A stretch of 64,000 nucleotides of DNA from Rhizobium sp. BK602 (GTDB lineage Bacteria; Pseudomonadota; Alphaproteobacteria; Rhizobiales; Rhizobiaceae), in the NCBI RefSeq assembly GCF_014195095.1, contig NZ_JACIBC010000002.1, forward strand, positions 930,001 to 994,000, written 5' to 3'. The translations under genes and the position numbers were made by a program. Numbering within the stretch: position 1 is the stretch's first letter; each line of letters opens with the position of its first letter. The notes under the pieces are model-generated. The model worked only from the letters and a program-made list of their open reading frames with translations. It searched no databases and was not told the origin of the DNA. Shown in pieces: positions 9,914 through 18,030 of the stretch.

Positions 9914-11587
9914 ATGGCGAAGCAAGACGAACTGGTGTTCCTGCCTCTCGGCGGCGTCGGCGAGATCGGCATGAACCTCGCGCTTTACGGCTATGGCGCG
10001 CCGGAGCATCGCCAGTGGATCATGGTCGATTGCGGCGTCACCTTTCCGGGGCCGGACCTGCCGGGCGTCGATCTTGTGCTGCCCGACATCCGCTTCCTCG
10101 CCAAGGAACGCAAGAACCTCAAGGGCATCATCATCACCCATGCGCATGAGGATCACTACGGCGCGCTGAACGATCTCTGGCCGGGCCTGAATGTTCCGAT
10201 CTATGCCTCCGCCTTTACCGCCGGCCTGCTGGAGGCCAAGCGCGATTATGAGAAGTCGATGGGCGAAATTCCGGTCACGCTGTTCAAAGCTGGCGATCGT
10301 ATCAATGTCGGCCCCTTTGAGATTGAAGGCGTGGCCGTCAACCACTCGATCCCCGAGCCGATGTCGCTGATGATCCGCACGCCCGCGGGCAATGTGATCC
10401 ATACCGGCGACTGGAAGATCGACCACGAGCCGTCGCTTGGGCCGCTGACCGACGAGACGCGCTTCCGCCAGTTGGGCGACGAAGGCGTGCTGGCGCTGAT
10501 GTGCGATTCCACCAATGCGCTCCGCGACGGCGTGTCGCCGTCGGAGAAGGACGTTTCCGCCAGCCTGCGCAAGATCATCGAAGATGCCGAGGGCAGGGTG
10601 GCGATCACCACCTTCTCCTCCAATGTCGGCCGTATCCGCACGATCGCCGAGGCTGCCGAAGCTGCCGGCCGCGAAGTGCTGCTGCTCGGCAGCTCGCTGA
10701 AGCGCGTCGTCGATGTCGCCCGCGATATCGGCCTCATGGAGGGTATCAAGCCGTTCATCGCCGAGGACGAATATGGCTATATCCCGCGCGACAAGGTCGT
10801 CGTCATTCTGACCGGCAGTCAGGGCGAGCCCCGCGCCGCCCTGGCCAAGCTCTCCCGCGACGAGATGCGCAACGTCGCGCTCGCCGCCGGCGATATCGTC
10901 GTCTTCTCCTCGCGCGCCATTCCCGGCAACGAGAAGGCCATCCAGGATATCAAGAACGGCCTGACCGAGCAGGGCGTGCATGTGGTGACGGATGCCGAGG
11001 CGCTGGTGCATGTCTCCGGCCATCCGCGCCGCAACGAGCTGCAGAAGATGTATGAGTGGACGCGTCCGAAAATCGTCGTGCCGGTGCATGGCGAGGCGAC
11101 GCATCTGACCGCGCATAAGGAACTGGCCGAGCAATCCGGCATCGCGACCGTGCCGCGGGTCCGCAACGGCGATATCCTGCGTCTGGCGCCCGGGCCGGCC
11201 GAGGTGATCGGCGAGGCGCCGCATGGCCGGATCTTCAAGGACGGCATATTGATCGGCGATTTCGACGAGATGGGTATCGGCGAGCGCAAGAAGCTCTCCT
11301 ATGTCGGCCATGTCGCCGTCAACGTCGTGCTCGATGCTCGCTATGACATCGTCGGTGATCCCGATATCGTGCCGATCGGCCTTCCTGCCTATGATGACGA
11401 GGGAGAGGAGATGGAGGACACGCTCTTCGACGCCGTCGTCAGTGCCATCGAGAGCATCCCGCGCGCGCGCCGCAAGGATCTGAACATGCTGCAGGAGGCC
11501 GCGCGCCGCGCGGTACGCGCCGCCGCGAACCATGGCTGGGGCAAGAAGCCGGTCGTGACCGTATTCGTCACGCGCCTGGCGGACTGA
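9914..11587 (+). CDS. rnj: Ribonuclease J
   Basis: Encodes 557 residues of the metallo-beta-lactamase/beta-CASP family. RNase J is a zinc-dependent 5'-3' exonuclease and endonuclease that in alphaproteobacteria matures rRNA and degrades mRNA. The zinc motif HAHEDH lies at residues 76-81. Further ligands are apparent in the HTGDWKIDH and MCDSTNA segments, and the beta-CASP part follows with SGHPRR and VPVHGE. It lies 13 bases after birA in the same direction. The window also encodes RNase E (partial) and RNase R, so three major RNA-decay enzymes map within 55 kb. Confidence 0.95.
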   Translation: MAKQDELVFLPLGGVGEIGMNLALYGYGAPEHRQWIMVDCGVTFPGPDLPGVDLVLPDIRFLAKERKNLKGIIITHAHEDHYGALNDLWPGLNVPIYASAFTAGLLEAKRDYEKSMGEIPVTLFKAGDRINVGPFEIEGVAVNHSIPEPMSLMIRTPAGNVIHTGDWKIDHEPSLGPLTDETRFRQLGDEGVLALMCDSTNALRDGVSPSEKDVSASLRKIIEDAEGRVAITTFSSNVGRIRTIAEAAEAAGREVLLLGSSLKRVVDVARDIGLMEGIKPFIAEDEYGYIPRDKVVVILTGSQGEPRAALAKLSRDEMRNVALAAGDIVVFSSRAIPGNEKAIQDIKNGLTEQGVHVVTDAEALVHVSGHPRRNELQKMYEWTRPKIVVPVHGEATHLTAHKELAEQSGIATVPRVRNGDILRLAPGPAEVIGEAPHGRIFKDGILIGDFDEMGIGERKKLSYVGHVAVNVVLDARYDIVGDPDIVPIGLPAYDDEGEEMEDTLFDAVVSAIESIPRARRKDLNMLQEAARRAVRAAANHGWGKKPVVTVFVTRLAD

Positions 11588-11623
11588 TCCGCGTCTCCAT
11601 CCGGTCGGACAAAAGGGATCGTC

Positions 11624-12052
11624 ATGCTCAAGCGCATCAATCATATCGCCATCGCTGTTCCCGACGTCCAAATTGCCGCCGCAACCTATCGCGAGATGCT
11701 GGACGCCAAGGTGTCCGCGCCGCAGGCCTTGCCGGAACATGGCGTCACGGTCGTTTTCGTCGAATTGCCGAACAGCAAGGTCGAATTGCTGGAGCCGCTC
11801 GGCGCGGACTCGCCGCTGGTGAAGTTCCTTGCCAGATATCCCACAGGCGGCATGCATCATATCTGCTACGAGGTGGATGATCTCCTGGCGGCGCGCGATC
11901 GCCTGGTGGCGGGAGGCGCACGGGTGCTGGGCGGTGACGAACCGCAGATCGGCGCGCATGGCAAGCCGGTACTGTTTCTGCATCCCAAGGATTTCTTCGG
12001 CACGCTGATCGAGCTCGAAGAGAGCTCACGCCGGAGTGGAGCGGCGGTGTGA
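11624..12052 (+). CDS. mce: Methylmalonyl-CoA epimerase
   Basis: Encodes 142 residues with the vicinal-oxygen-chelate fold. The enzyme interconverts (2R)- and (2S)-methylmalonyl-CoA on the route from propionyl-CoA to succinyl-CoA. Signatures include NHIAIAVPD at the N-terminus (metal His), the central FVELPNSKVELLEPLG, GMHHICYEVDD and FLHPKDFFGTLIELEE at the C-terminus, which together provide the metal ligands of the family. It is 36 bases downstream of rnj. The gene order rnj-mce-DUF1467-proS is common in rhizobia. Confidence 0.9.
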   Translation: MLKRINHIAIAVPDVQIAAATYREMLDAKVSAPQALPEHGVTVVFVELPNSKVELLEPLGADSPLVKFLARYPTGGMHHICYEVDDLLAARDRLVAGGARVLGGDEPQIGAHGKPVLFLHPKDFFGTLIELEESSRRSGAAV

Positions 12053-12107
12053 CATTAGGGCGCTGGGCCTTGCTTTGAAACGCGAGGGCTTTGGCTCTAT
12101 AAGCTGA

Positions 12108-12206
12108 CTATAGCAATTCCAGGAAAAGTGCTCAGCGGTTTTCCGTTTGGAATTGCACCAGAACAATAGATAGAGCGGTTCCGTGAAACACGGAGCCCTT
12201 CTAGAC
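12108..12206. repeat. RIME-like two-hairpin intergenic repeat, copy 1
   Basis: About 100 bases containing two palindromes. The first pairs GCAATTCCAGGAAAA with TTTTCCGTTTGGAATTGC. The second pairs GCGGTTCCGTG with CACGGAGCCCTTCT. A close relative lies at 46968-47076 with the same order of elements. The size and two-palindrome layout fit the Rhizobium intergenic mosaic element RIME1; the assignment is by layout, not by alignment. It sits between mce and the DUF1467 gene. Confidence 0.7.
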
Positions 12207-12247
12207 GGGAGGGGCAGGCGGCTTTGCGCCTGTCATGAGGAAGCACC

Positions 12248-12526
12248 ATGGCCCAGCAGATTTTCTCGACTTGCGCCGTCTATTTCGTTGTCTGGTGGAT
12301 CACGCTCTTCGCGGTGTTGCCGTTCGGCCTGCGAACGCAAGCCGAGGACGGTCAGGTCATTCTCGGAACGGTCGAAAGCGCGCCGACGAAATTCCGAGGC
12401 TGGCGCGTGGTCCTGATCACGACCCTGGTCTCCGCCGTCATCTATGCCGCATGGTATGTGAGCGCCCATTATTTCGGCTTCGGCTTCAACTCCATACCGT
12501 CGATCATTCCGCATTACGACGACTGA
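12248..12526 (+). CDS. DUF1467 family small membrane protein
   Basis: Encodes 92 residues with two predicted membrane helices (about residues 5-25 and 58-78) joined by a polar loop containing LPFGLRTQAEDG and PTKFRGWR. These features match the alphaproteobacterial DUF1467 family, whose role is unknown. It follows mce and precedes proS, the usual neighbourhood of this family. No catalytic motif is visible. Confidence 0.8.
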   Translation: MAQQIFSTCAVYFVVWWITLFAVLPFGLRTQAEDGQVILGTVESAPTKFRGWRVVLITTLVSAVIYAAWYVSAHYFGFGFNSIPSIIPHYDD

Positions 12527-12614
12527 GCAGGTCCTCGGGAATATCCGGGATGCAGGTTGATGAATACGTGTCACGGAATGGCCTGAAAATCGTCACACCG
12601 CTGTCATCTGCCTG

Positions 12615-12762
12615 AGGCAAAGAGGCGGCGTCGCGACAATGGTTTCATCGAGACGATGGGTCGCGGCAAATGCCTGTTTTCAGGCCCTCGTGCTTGAGGT
12701 CCCAGGCCGTTGATCGAGGCGTGAAAAGCAAAAAAAAACAAGGCTATAAGCCTTGTTTTAAA
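12615..12762 (+). ncRNA. Candidate small RNA ending at a strong terminator
   Basis: The stretch can fold into successive hairpins. One is CGCGAC paired with GTCGCG around 12631-12667, with an inner CATCG/CGATG. A second is GCCTG-TTTT-CAGGC near 12673-12688. The terminator stem at 12735-12759 follows. It contains no credible reading frame. A pair of TGTCA-like half sites 11 bases apart lies just upstream. No clear -10 box was found and no known RNA family was recognised, so this remains a structural guess. Confidence 0.3.
12735..12759. terminator. Bidirectional intrinsic terminator
   Basis: A perfect 11-bp stem, AAAACAAGGCT with AGCCTTGTTTT, closes on a 3-base loop (ATA). It is flanked by an A-run on the left and a T-run on the right, so it could stop transcription in either direction. 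Confidence 0.8.
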
Positions 12763-12952
12763 GTATCGCGTGATCCTTATCCGTTGCCGGGGCTGCGACG
12801 AGCGCGCCTAAGATCTGATCCTCCCAAGACTTGACCGCGAAACGGCAAGAATTTAGCCTTCTTGCCTCTTTTGTGAGCTAAAATTAGCTCAAAGAATGAG
12901 CTTTGTCATCTGTTTTTTTGCTTTTTTGTTACAGTCGCGCAGAATTTTTCTG

Positions 12953-12981
12953 TTGACAGCTTTTTGCCACAAAGCCTTATA
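12953..12981 (+). promoter_or_regulatory. Probable sigma70-type promoter of proS
   Basis: TTGACA at 12953-12958 is followed after 17 bases by CTTATA at 12976-12981, close to the rhizobial housekeeping consensus. It points to proS with a leader of about 180 bases. A dyad GAGCTAA-AA-TTAGCTC (12876-12891) lies upstream. Confidence 0.55.
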
Positions 12982-13166
12982 AACATGCATTTTTTCGAAT
13001 TCGTGGAAATATATCAGAGTGCCCGGCATTTGCGGGTATTCGCCGGATTCGGTCCGCGCAAATGCGGGTTTCCTTCCTGCGCCGAAGCAGTTATGAACTG
13101 CCTCCAGCAATCAATTTTCGCGCGATTCCGCCAAGGGTGGAACGTCAAACCATTTGGAATTAGCCT

Positions 13167-14489
13167 ATGCGCCTGTCCCGTTACTTCCTGCCCATCCTGA
13201 AGGAAAATCCCAAGGAGGCCGAGATCGTGTCCCACCGGCTGATGCTGCGTGCCGGCATGATCCGCCAGCAGTCGCAAGGCATCTATTCGTGGCTGCCGCT
13301 GGGCAAGCGCGTTCTCGACAAGGTCAACAAGATCATCCGCGAGGAACAGAACCGTTCCGGCGCTATCGAGCTGTCGATGCCGACCTTGCAGTCGGCCGAG
13401 CTCTGGCAGGAAAGCGGCCGCTACGATGCCTATGGCAAGGAGATGCTGCGTATCAAGGACCGCCAGGATCGGCCCATGCTCTACGGCCCGACCAATGAGG
13501 AGATGGTCACCGACATCTTCCGGTCCTACGTCAAGTCCTACAAGGACCTGCCGCTCAACCTCTATCATATCCAGCTGAAGTTCCGCGACGAGATCCGTCC
13601 GCGCTTCGGCACCATGCGCTCGCGCGAATTCATGATGAAGGATGCCTATTCCTTCGATCTGACGCAGGAAGGCGCCGTGATTGCCTATAACAAGATGTTC
13701 ACGGCCTATCTGCGCACCTTCGATCGCCTTGGTCTTCGCGCAATCCCGATGCGCGCCGACACCGGCCCGATCGGCGGTGAGCTCAGCCACGAGTTCATCA
13801 TTCTCGCCGATACCGGCGAATCCGAAGTCTTCTGCCACAAGGATTTCGTCAATTTCGACATTCCCCCGGAAGACACGAATTTCGATGACGCCGCCGGCCT
13901 GAAGGGCATTTTCGACAAATGGACGTCGCTTTATGCGGCGACCTCCGAGATGCATGACGAGGCTGCCTTCAACGCCATTCCCGAAGGCGAGCGCCTGTCG
14001 GCGCGCGGCATCGAGGTCGGTCACATCTTCTATTTCGGCACCAAATATTCCGAACCGATGGGCGCGAAGGTTCAAGGCCCTGACGGCAAGGAACATGCTG
14101 TCCACATGGGATCTTACGGTATCGGCCCGACACGCCTTGTTCCCGCCATCATCGAAGCATCGCATGACGAGAACGGAATCATCTGGCCGGCTTCGGTCGC
14201 GCCCTTTGATGTCGTCGTGATCAACATGAAGGCGGGCGACGAGGCTTGCGATGCTGCTTGCGAAACCGTCTACGCCGCGCTGTCGAAGGCTGGCAAGGAC
14301 GTGTTGTACGACGATCGCGACGAGCGCGCCGGCACGAAGTTCGCGACCGCCGATCTGATCGGCGTGCCCGTACAGATCATCGTCGGACCGCGGTCGATCG
14401 CGAACGGCGAGGTGGAAGTCAAGGACCGGAAGACCGGCGCTCGCGAGACCATGACCGTCGAGGCGGCGATCAACCGTCTGGCAGGCTGA
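13167..14489 (+). CDS. proS: Proline--tRNA ligase, short form
   Basis: Encodes 440 residues. It charges tRNA-Pro in the cytosol. Class II synthetase motifs are visible: motif 1 around [14 protein letters not shown], motif 2 with [25 protein letters not shown], and motif 3 in [14 protein letters not shown]-terminal anticodon-binding domain follows. It is about 130 residues shorter than the E. coli enzyme because the inserted editing domain between motifs 2 and 3 is missing, which is the normal alphaproteobacterial arrangement. The ATG at 13167 starts the canonical [13 protein letters not shown]. lolC follows after 23 bases. Confidence 0.96.
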   Translation: MRLSRYFLPILKENPKEAEIVSHRLMLRAGMIRQQSQGIYSWLPLGKRVLDKVNKIIREEQNRSGAIELSMPTLQSAELWQESGRYDAYGKEMLRIKDRQDRPMLYGPTNEEMVTDIFRSYVKSYKDLPLNLYHIQLKFRDEIRPRFGTMRSREFMMKDAYSFDLTQEGAVIAYNKMFTAYLRTFDRLGLRAIPMRADTGPIGGELSHEFIILADTGESEVFCHKDFVNFDIPPEDTNFDDAAGLKGIFDKWTSLYAATSEMHDEAAFNAIPEGERLSARGIEVGHIFYFGTKYSEPMGAKVQGPDGKEHAVHMGSYGIGPTRLVPAIIEASHDENGIIWPASVAPFDVVVINMKAGDEACDAACETVYAALSKAGKDVLYDDRDERAGTKFATADLIGVPVQIIVGPRSIANGEVEVKDRKTGARETMTVEAAINRLAG

Positions 14490-14512
14490 GCAAACGATAG
14501 GAAGAGAAGCGA

Positions 14513-15823
14513 ATGGCGGTAAGCGCGGCAGCCGAGCAGCAGGAAAAGTCTTCAACGACCAGCCCGTCATCGCGTCCCTTTTCCGGTTTCGAACGGCTCG
14601 TCGCCTGGCGCTATCTGCGCTCCAGGCGCAAGGAGGCGTCGATCTCGGTCATTGCCGGCTTTTCGCTGGTCGGGATCATGCTCGGCGTCGCGGCGCTGAT
14701 CATCGTGATGGCGGTCATGAATGGCTTCCGCGCCGAGCTCTTCAAGCAGATTCTCGGCTTCAACGGCCATGTCGTTGTCCAGCCGATCGATTCGCCGTTG
14801 AATGACTATGCTGCTTTGACGCAGAAATTCACCACCGTTCCCGGCGTCACCATGGCCCTGCCGCTGGTCGAGGGCGAGACGCTCGCCTCCGGTCGTGGCG
14901 GCTCCGGCACCGGCGCGCTGGTGCGTGGTATCCGCTCCGAGGATCTGACCAAACTCAAGACGGTTTCGGACCACATCATTAGCGGCGACATGGTCGGCTT
15001 TGCCGCCGGACAGGGCGTCATGGTCGGCTCGCGGCTCGCCCGGCAGCTGGGGCTGACGGTCGGCGATCAGATCACGCTCACTGCGCCGGATGGCGACGTG
15101 ACACCTTTCGGGGTCAATCCGCGCGTCAAGGCCTACACCATCTCCGGCATTTTCGAGGTGGGCATGTCGGAATATGATGCCTCGGTGGTGTTCATGCCGC
15201 TCGAGGAAGCACAGGTCTTCTTCAATGCCGAAGGCATCGTCGAGAAGATTGAGCTTTTCGTCAGCAATCCGGACGATGTCGACGAGCTCAGGCCGAAGAT
15301 CGAGGCCGCGGCCGGACGGCAGATCTTTTTGACCGACTGGCGTCAGGTCAACGCGACTTTCTTCTCGGCGCTGCAGGTCGAGCGCAACACCATGTTCATG
15401 ATCCTGACGCTGATCGTCATCGTCGCCGCGCTCAACATCATCTCCGGCCTGATCATGCTGGTGAAGGACAAGGGGAGCGATATCGCCATCCTGCGCACCA
15501 TGGGCGCGACGTCGGGAGCGATCATGCGCATCTTCTTCATGACGGGTGCCGCGATCGGCGTCGTCGGCACCGTCGCCGGCGTGGCGCTCGGCGTTCTCGT
15601 CTGCCTCAATATCGAATCCATCCGCCAGTTCTTCTCCTGGATATCGGGCACGGTGATCTTCAATCCGGAAGTCTATTTCCTCAGCAAGCTGCCGGCCCAG
15701 ATGAATCTCGGAGAGACCATCTCGGTGATCGTGATGGCGCTGACATTGTCCTTCCTAGCGACGATCTTCCCGGCCTGGCGCGCCTCGCGGCTCGATCCGG
15801 TGCAGGCGCTACGGTACGAATAA
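14513..15823 (+). CDS. lolC: Lipoprotein-releasing ABC transporter permease (LolC/LolE family)
   Basis: Encodes 436 residues. Together with LolD it extracts mature lipoproteins from the inner membrane and hands them to LolA. One membrane helix lies near residues 45-70, followed by a large periplasmic domain (about 70-300) and three C-terminal helices with the FtsX-like permease fold. ERLVAWRYLRSRRKEASISVIAGFS near the N-terminus is typical. One permease gene is present, as in alphaproteobacteria that use a homodimeric LolF/LolC-type system. lolD follows after 12 bases. Confidence 0.92.
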   Translation: MAVSAAAEQQEKSSTTSPSSRPFSGFERLVAWRYLRSRRKEASISVIAGFSLVGIMLGVAALIIVMAVMNGFRAELFKQILGFNGHVVVQPIDSPLNDYAALTQKFTTVPGVTMALPLVEGETLASGRGGSGTGALVRGIRSEDLTKLKTVSDHIISGDMVGFAAGQGVMVGSRLARQLGLTVGDQITLTAPDGDVTPFGVNPRVKAYTISGIFEVGMSEYDASVVFMPLEEAQVFFNAEGIVEKIELFVSNPDDVDELRPKIEAAAGRQIFLTDWRQVNATFFSALQVERNTMFMILTLIVIVAALNIISGLIMLVKDKGSDIAILRTMGATSGAIMRIFFMTGAAIGVVGTVAGVALGVLVCLNIESIRQFFSWISGTVIFNPEVYFLSKLPAQMNLGETISVIVMALTLSFLATIFPAWRASRLDPVQALRYE

Positions 15824-15835
15824 GGAATACCGCAT

Positions 15836-16522
<687 letters not shown>

Positions 16523-16529
16523 TCGCCTG

Positions 16530-17009
16530 TCAGGGAACGATCAGGCCGCCGCGATAGTCCAGCTCATAAGCCTTTCGGTCCTTCACCAGAATGACCTCGT
16601 GACCGATGAAATGGTCGCAGCCGCCGGTGCTGCGGTCCACATAGCGGCCGAGCGGGTGGTCGAAGTCGAAGCCGCCGAGGAAGCGCTTCTCATCGAGGTA
16701 AAGCCGCAGCAGCGACGCCTTGATGATCATCCCCGCGGCTGTGCCGTCGATGAGATCGGGTTCGACGATGTGGCCGAAATAATTCATCGCCCAGACCGGC
16801 TCGTCATCGAGCCAGACCAGTTCCTGCCCGGCGAAATCCGTGCCGCCGAAATAGCTGTCGAGATAGCGCCAGCGGCCGCTGGCATAGCCGATATCATGCG
16901 AACCACTCCGGCAGGACGGCAGTCGTTCGCCGTCGCCGACATAGGTCTCGGCTTTCGCAGTGACAATGAAATCGTTGAGCTCGGCAAGATCCGGCACGGT
17001 CCTCTCCAT
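16530..17009 (-). CDS. DUF5680 family protein with a LexA-type box upstream
   Basis: Encodes 159 residues without signal peptide or membrane segments. The sequence (GSHDIGYASGRWRYLDSYFGG, WAMNYFG, YELDYRGGLIVP at the C-terminus) matches my memory of the DUF5680 family, a small globular domain of unknown function often attached to XRE regulators; here it stands alone. It converges with lolD (7-base gap). A perfect GTTC-N7-GTTC box in the gene's orientation lies 45-59 bases before the ATG, suggesting repression by LexA and induction by DNA damage. Function is unknown. Confidence 0.75.
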   Translation of the reverse strand: MERTVPDLAELNDFIVTAKAETYVGDGERLPSCRSGSHDIGYASGRWRYLDSYFGGTDFAGQELVWLDDEPVWAMNYFGHIVEPDLIDGTAAGMIIKASLLRLYLDEKRFLGGFDFDHPLGRYVDRSTGGCDHFIGHEVILVKDRKAYELDYRGGLIVP

Positions 17010-17053
17010 TCATGGTGAGGGCGCAGGGTGCCACGCGATCAGATGCAAGTAAA

Positions 17054-17068
17054 GAACATAAAGAGAAC
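17054..17068 (-). promoter_or_regulatory. LexA-type SOS box upstream of the DUF5680 gene
   Basis: On the minus strand it reads GTTC-TCTTTAT-GTTC, an exact match to the alphaproteobacterial LexA consensus GTTC-N7-GTTC. It lies 45-59 bases before the start of the 16530-17009 gene and just beyond the end of the next minus-strand gene. Confidence 0.7.
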
Positions 17069-17078
17069 AAATACGGCG

Positions 17079-17675
17079 CTACGGCGCTTGCTCACAGATT
17101 TTCCGGCCGATTTCGTCGTCCCAATCCTCGATCCTGATGGTTCTGGCTTCCGCCTTGAACTGCTTGTCGCGCTTCGTCGCCTTGCCAGTCAGGACATTAT
17201 AGTCGCAGCTATAACTGCGCTCGGCTTCGAGATTGTCGCGATAATCGAAGGTGAAGCCGGCGACGATGAAGGCATTGTTGCGCAGCGCGATCGTGAGCGT
17301 CTGATGCCAGCGGTCGCGCCCGATCGCATCATTCTGGGAGGTGACGGCGATCGAGCCATTCGGCAGCGCGGCGATCGACGGTTCCTGCCCTATGATGCCG
17401 CCGGGCTCGGCGCGGCCCCATACCTTGCCGGGCGCGGCGGCAGCCAGCTTGAGCAGCGAGCGTTCCTTATCCCGGAGGTAGATATAGATGCTGATTTCAA
17501 CGTCGCTGTCGTCGTTCGGCGGGACTGTCGCGAGTAGTGCGAGGTCCGGCTGGCCGTCCTTGTTCCAGTCGCCGATCGCCGCGTCGACGATGCGGTCCGG
17601 CGTGATGGCGGTTTCGGCCGATAGGGCCGCCGTTGCCAAAAGCAGGATGCCGCCTGCGAGAACCAGCTGCTTCAT
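17079..17675 (-). CDS. Secreted protein with an FG-GAP/VCBS-like segment
   Basis: Encodes 198 residues from the ATG at 17675, chosen because GGAGGAGGT precedes it. The N-terminus is a signal peptide (MKQLVLAGGILLLATAALSA), so the protein should be periplasmic or secreted. Directly after it comes DAAIGDWNKDGQPDLALL, the calcium-binding style of FG-GAP/VCBS repeats. The rest contains two cysteines late in the chain (YSCDY, KICEQ) that could form a disulfide. No enzymatic motif was recognised. It is divergent from the 28-codon membrane peptide at 17827 and shares with it a region carrying a LexA box, about 104 bases upstream of this start. Confidence 0.75.
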   Translation of the reverse strand: MKQLVLAGGILLLATAALSAETAITPDRIVDAAIGDWNKDGQPDLALLATVPPNDDSDVEISIYIYLRDKERSLLKLAAAAPGKVWGRAEPGGIIGQEPSIAALPNGSIAVTSQNDAIGRDRWHQTLTIALRNNAFIVAGFTFDYRDNLEAERSYSCDYNVLTGKATKRDKQFKAEARTIRIEDWDDEIGRKICEQAP

Positions 17676-17769
17676 GACGACCTCCTCCGGTTGTCCTGTC
17701 ATAGCGCGCCGCAATCCGACCGTCCATCCATGCGCTTCCGGACGCAGCCATGAAAATTTCTGGGGACTA

Positions 17770-17798
17770 TTGACTCCTGAACAAAAATAGAACAAATA
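17770..17798 (+). promoter_or_regulatory. Putative LexA-controlled promoter of the 28-codon peptide gene
   Basis: TTGACT at 17770-17775 is a good -35 element. A -10-like CAAATA lies 17 bases further at 17793-17798 and is weak. The LexA box at 17779-17793 sits in the spacer, the classical place for steric repression. On the other strand TTGTTC-N17-CAATAG could drive the divergent gene. Confidence 0.5.
17779..17793 (+). promoter_or_regulatory. LexA-type SOS box in the divergent region
   Basis: GAAC-AAAAATA-GAAC, which is GTTC-N7-GTTC on the other strand, an exact match to the alphaproteobacterial consensus. It ends 33 bases before the ATG of the 28-codon peptide. Confidence 0.75.
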
Positions 17799-17826
17799 AG
17801 AAACATAACGAGTAAGGAGCGCGTAA

Positions 17827-17913
17827 ATGACCGATATCATTCGAGACGTTGCAGCATTCACCTCCATCGTCATGTTCGTTGCCAGCTTTTCCCTCATCAT
17901 GATGGCGATGTGA
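17827..17913 (+). CDS. 28-residue single-pass membrane peptide, possible SOS division inhibitor
   Basis: The frame from ATG 17827 to TGA 17911-17913 encodes MTDIIRDVAAF followed by a continuous hydrophobic stretch to the C-terminal MMAM. That is a short charged N-terminus (two Asp, one Arg) and one membrane helix from about residue 8 onward. A strong AAGGAG (17814-17819) precedes the ATG at good spacing. A LexA box lies inside the apparent promoter. In Caulobacter the SOS-induced inner-membrane peptide SidA has 29 residues and blocks division; the resemblance here is in size, topology and regulation, and sequence homology is not claimed. A small inverted repeat (GTGAGT/ACTCAC) follows the stop. 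Confidence 0.65.
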   Translation: MTDIIRDVAAFTSIVMFVASFSLIMMAM

Positions 17914-18030
17914 GTTTCACACTCACGGATGTTGCCAAACGCCCGTGAATCATGAAGGCGACTTCTGGACTTTATCGTCCGCTATGCCGACAATGCAGCC
18001 GATTCATTCGGGCATGCGGAAAGGCGTAAG

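Larger units (their letters stand above)
12527..13166. other. 640-base intergenic region before proS
   Basis: No convincing gene is present. From left to right it holds a Pho-box-like pair of half sites at 12590-12608, three hairpins at about 12629-12700, a bidirectional terminator at 12735-12759, an AT-rich tract with a dyad at 12876-12891, and a sigma70-type promoter at 12953-12981. The first half could encode a small RNA. The second half is the proS leader. Confidence 0.6.

Noticed and set aside
12889..13110. 73-codon minus-strand frame over the proS leader
   Set aside because: It overlaps the promoter and AT-rich dyad, has no ribosome site and no recognisable family.
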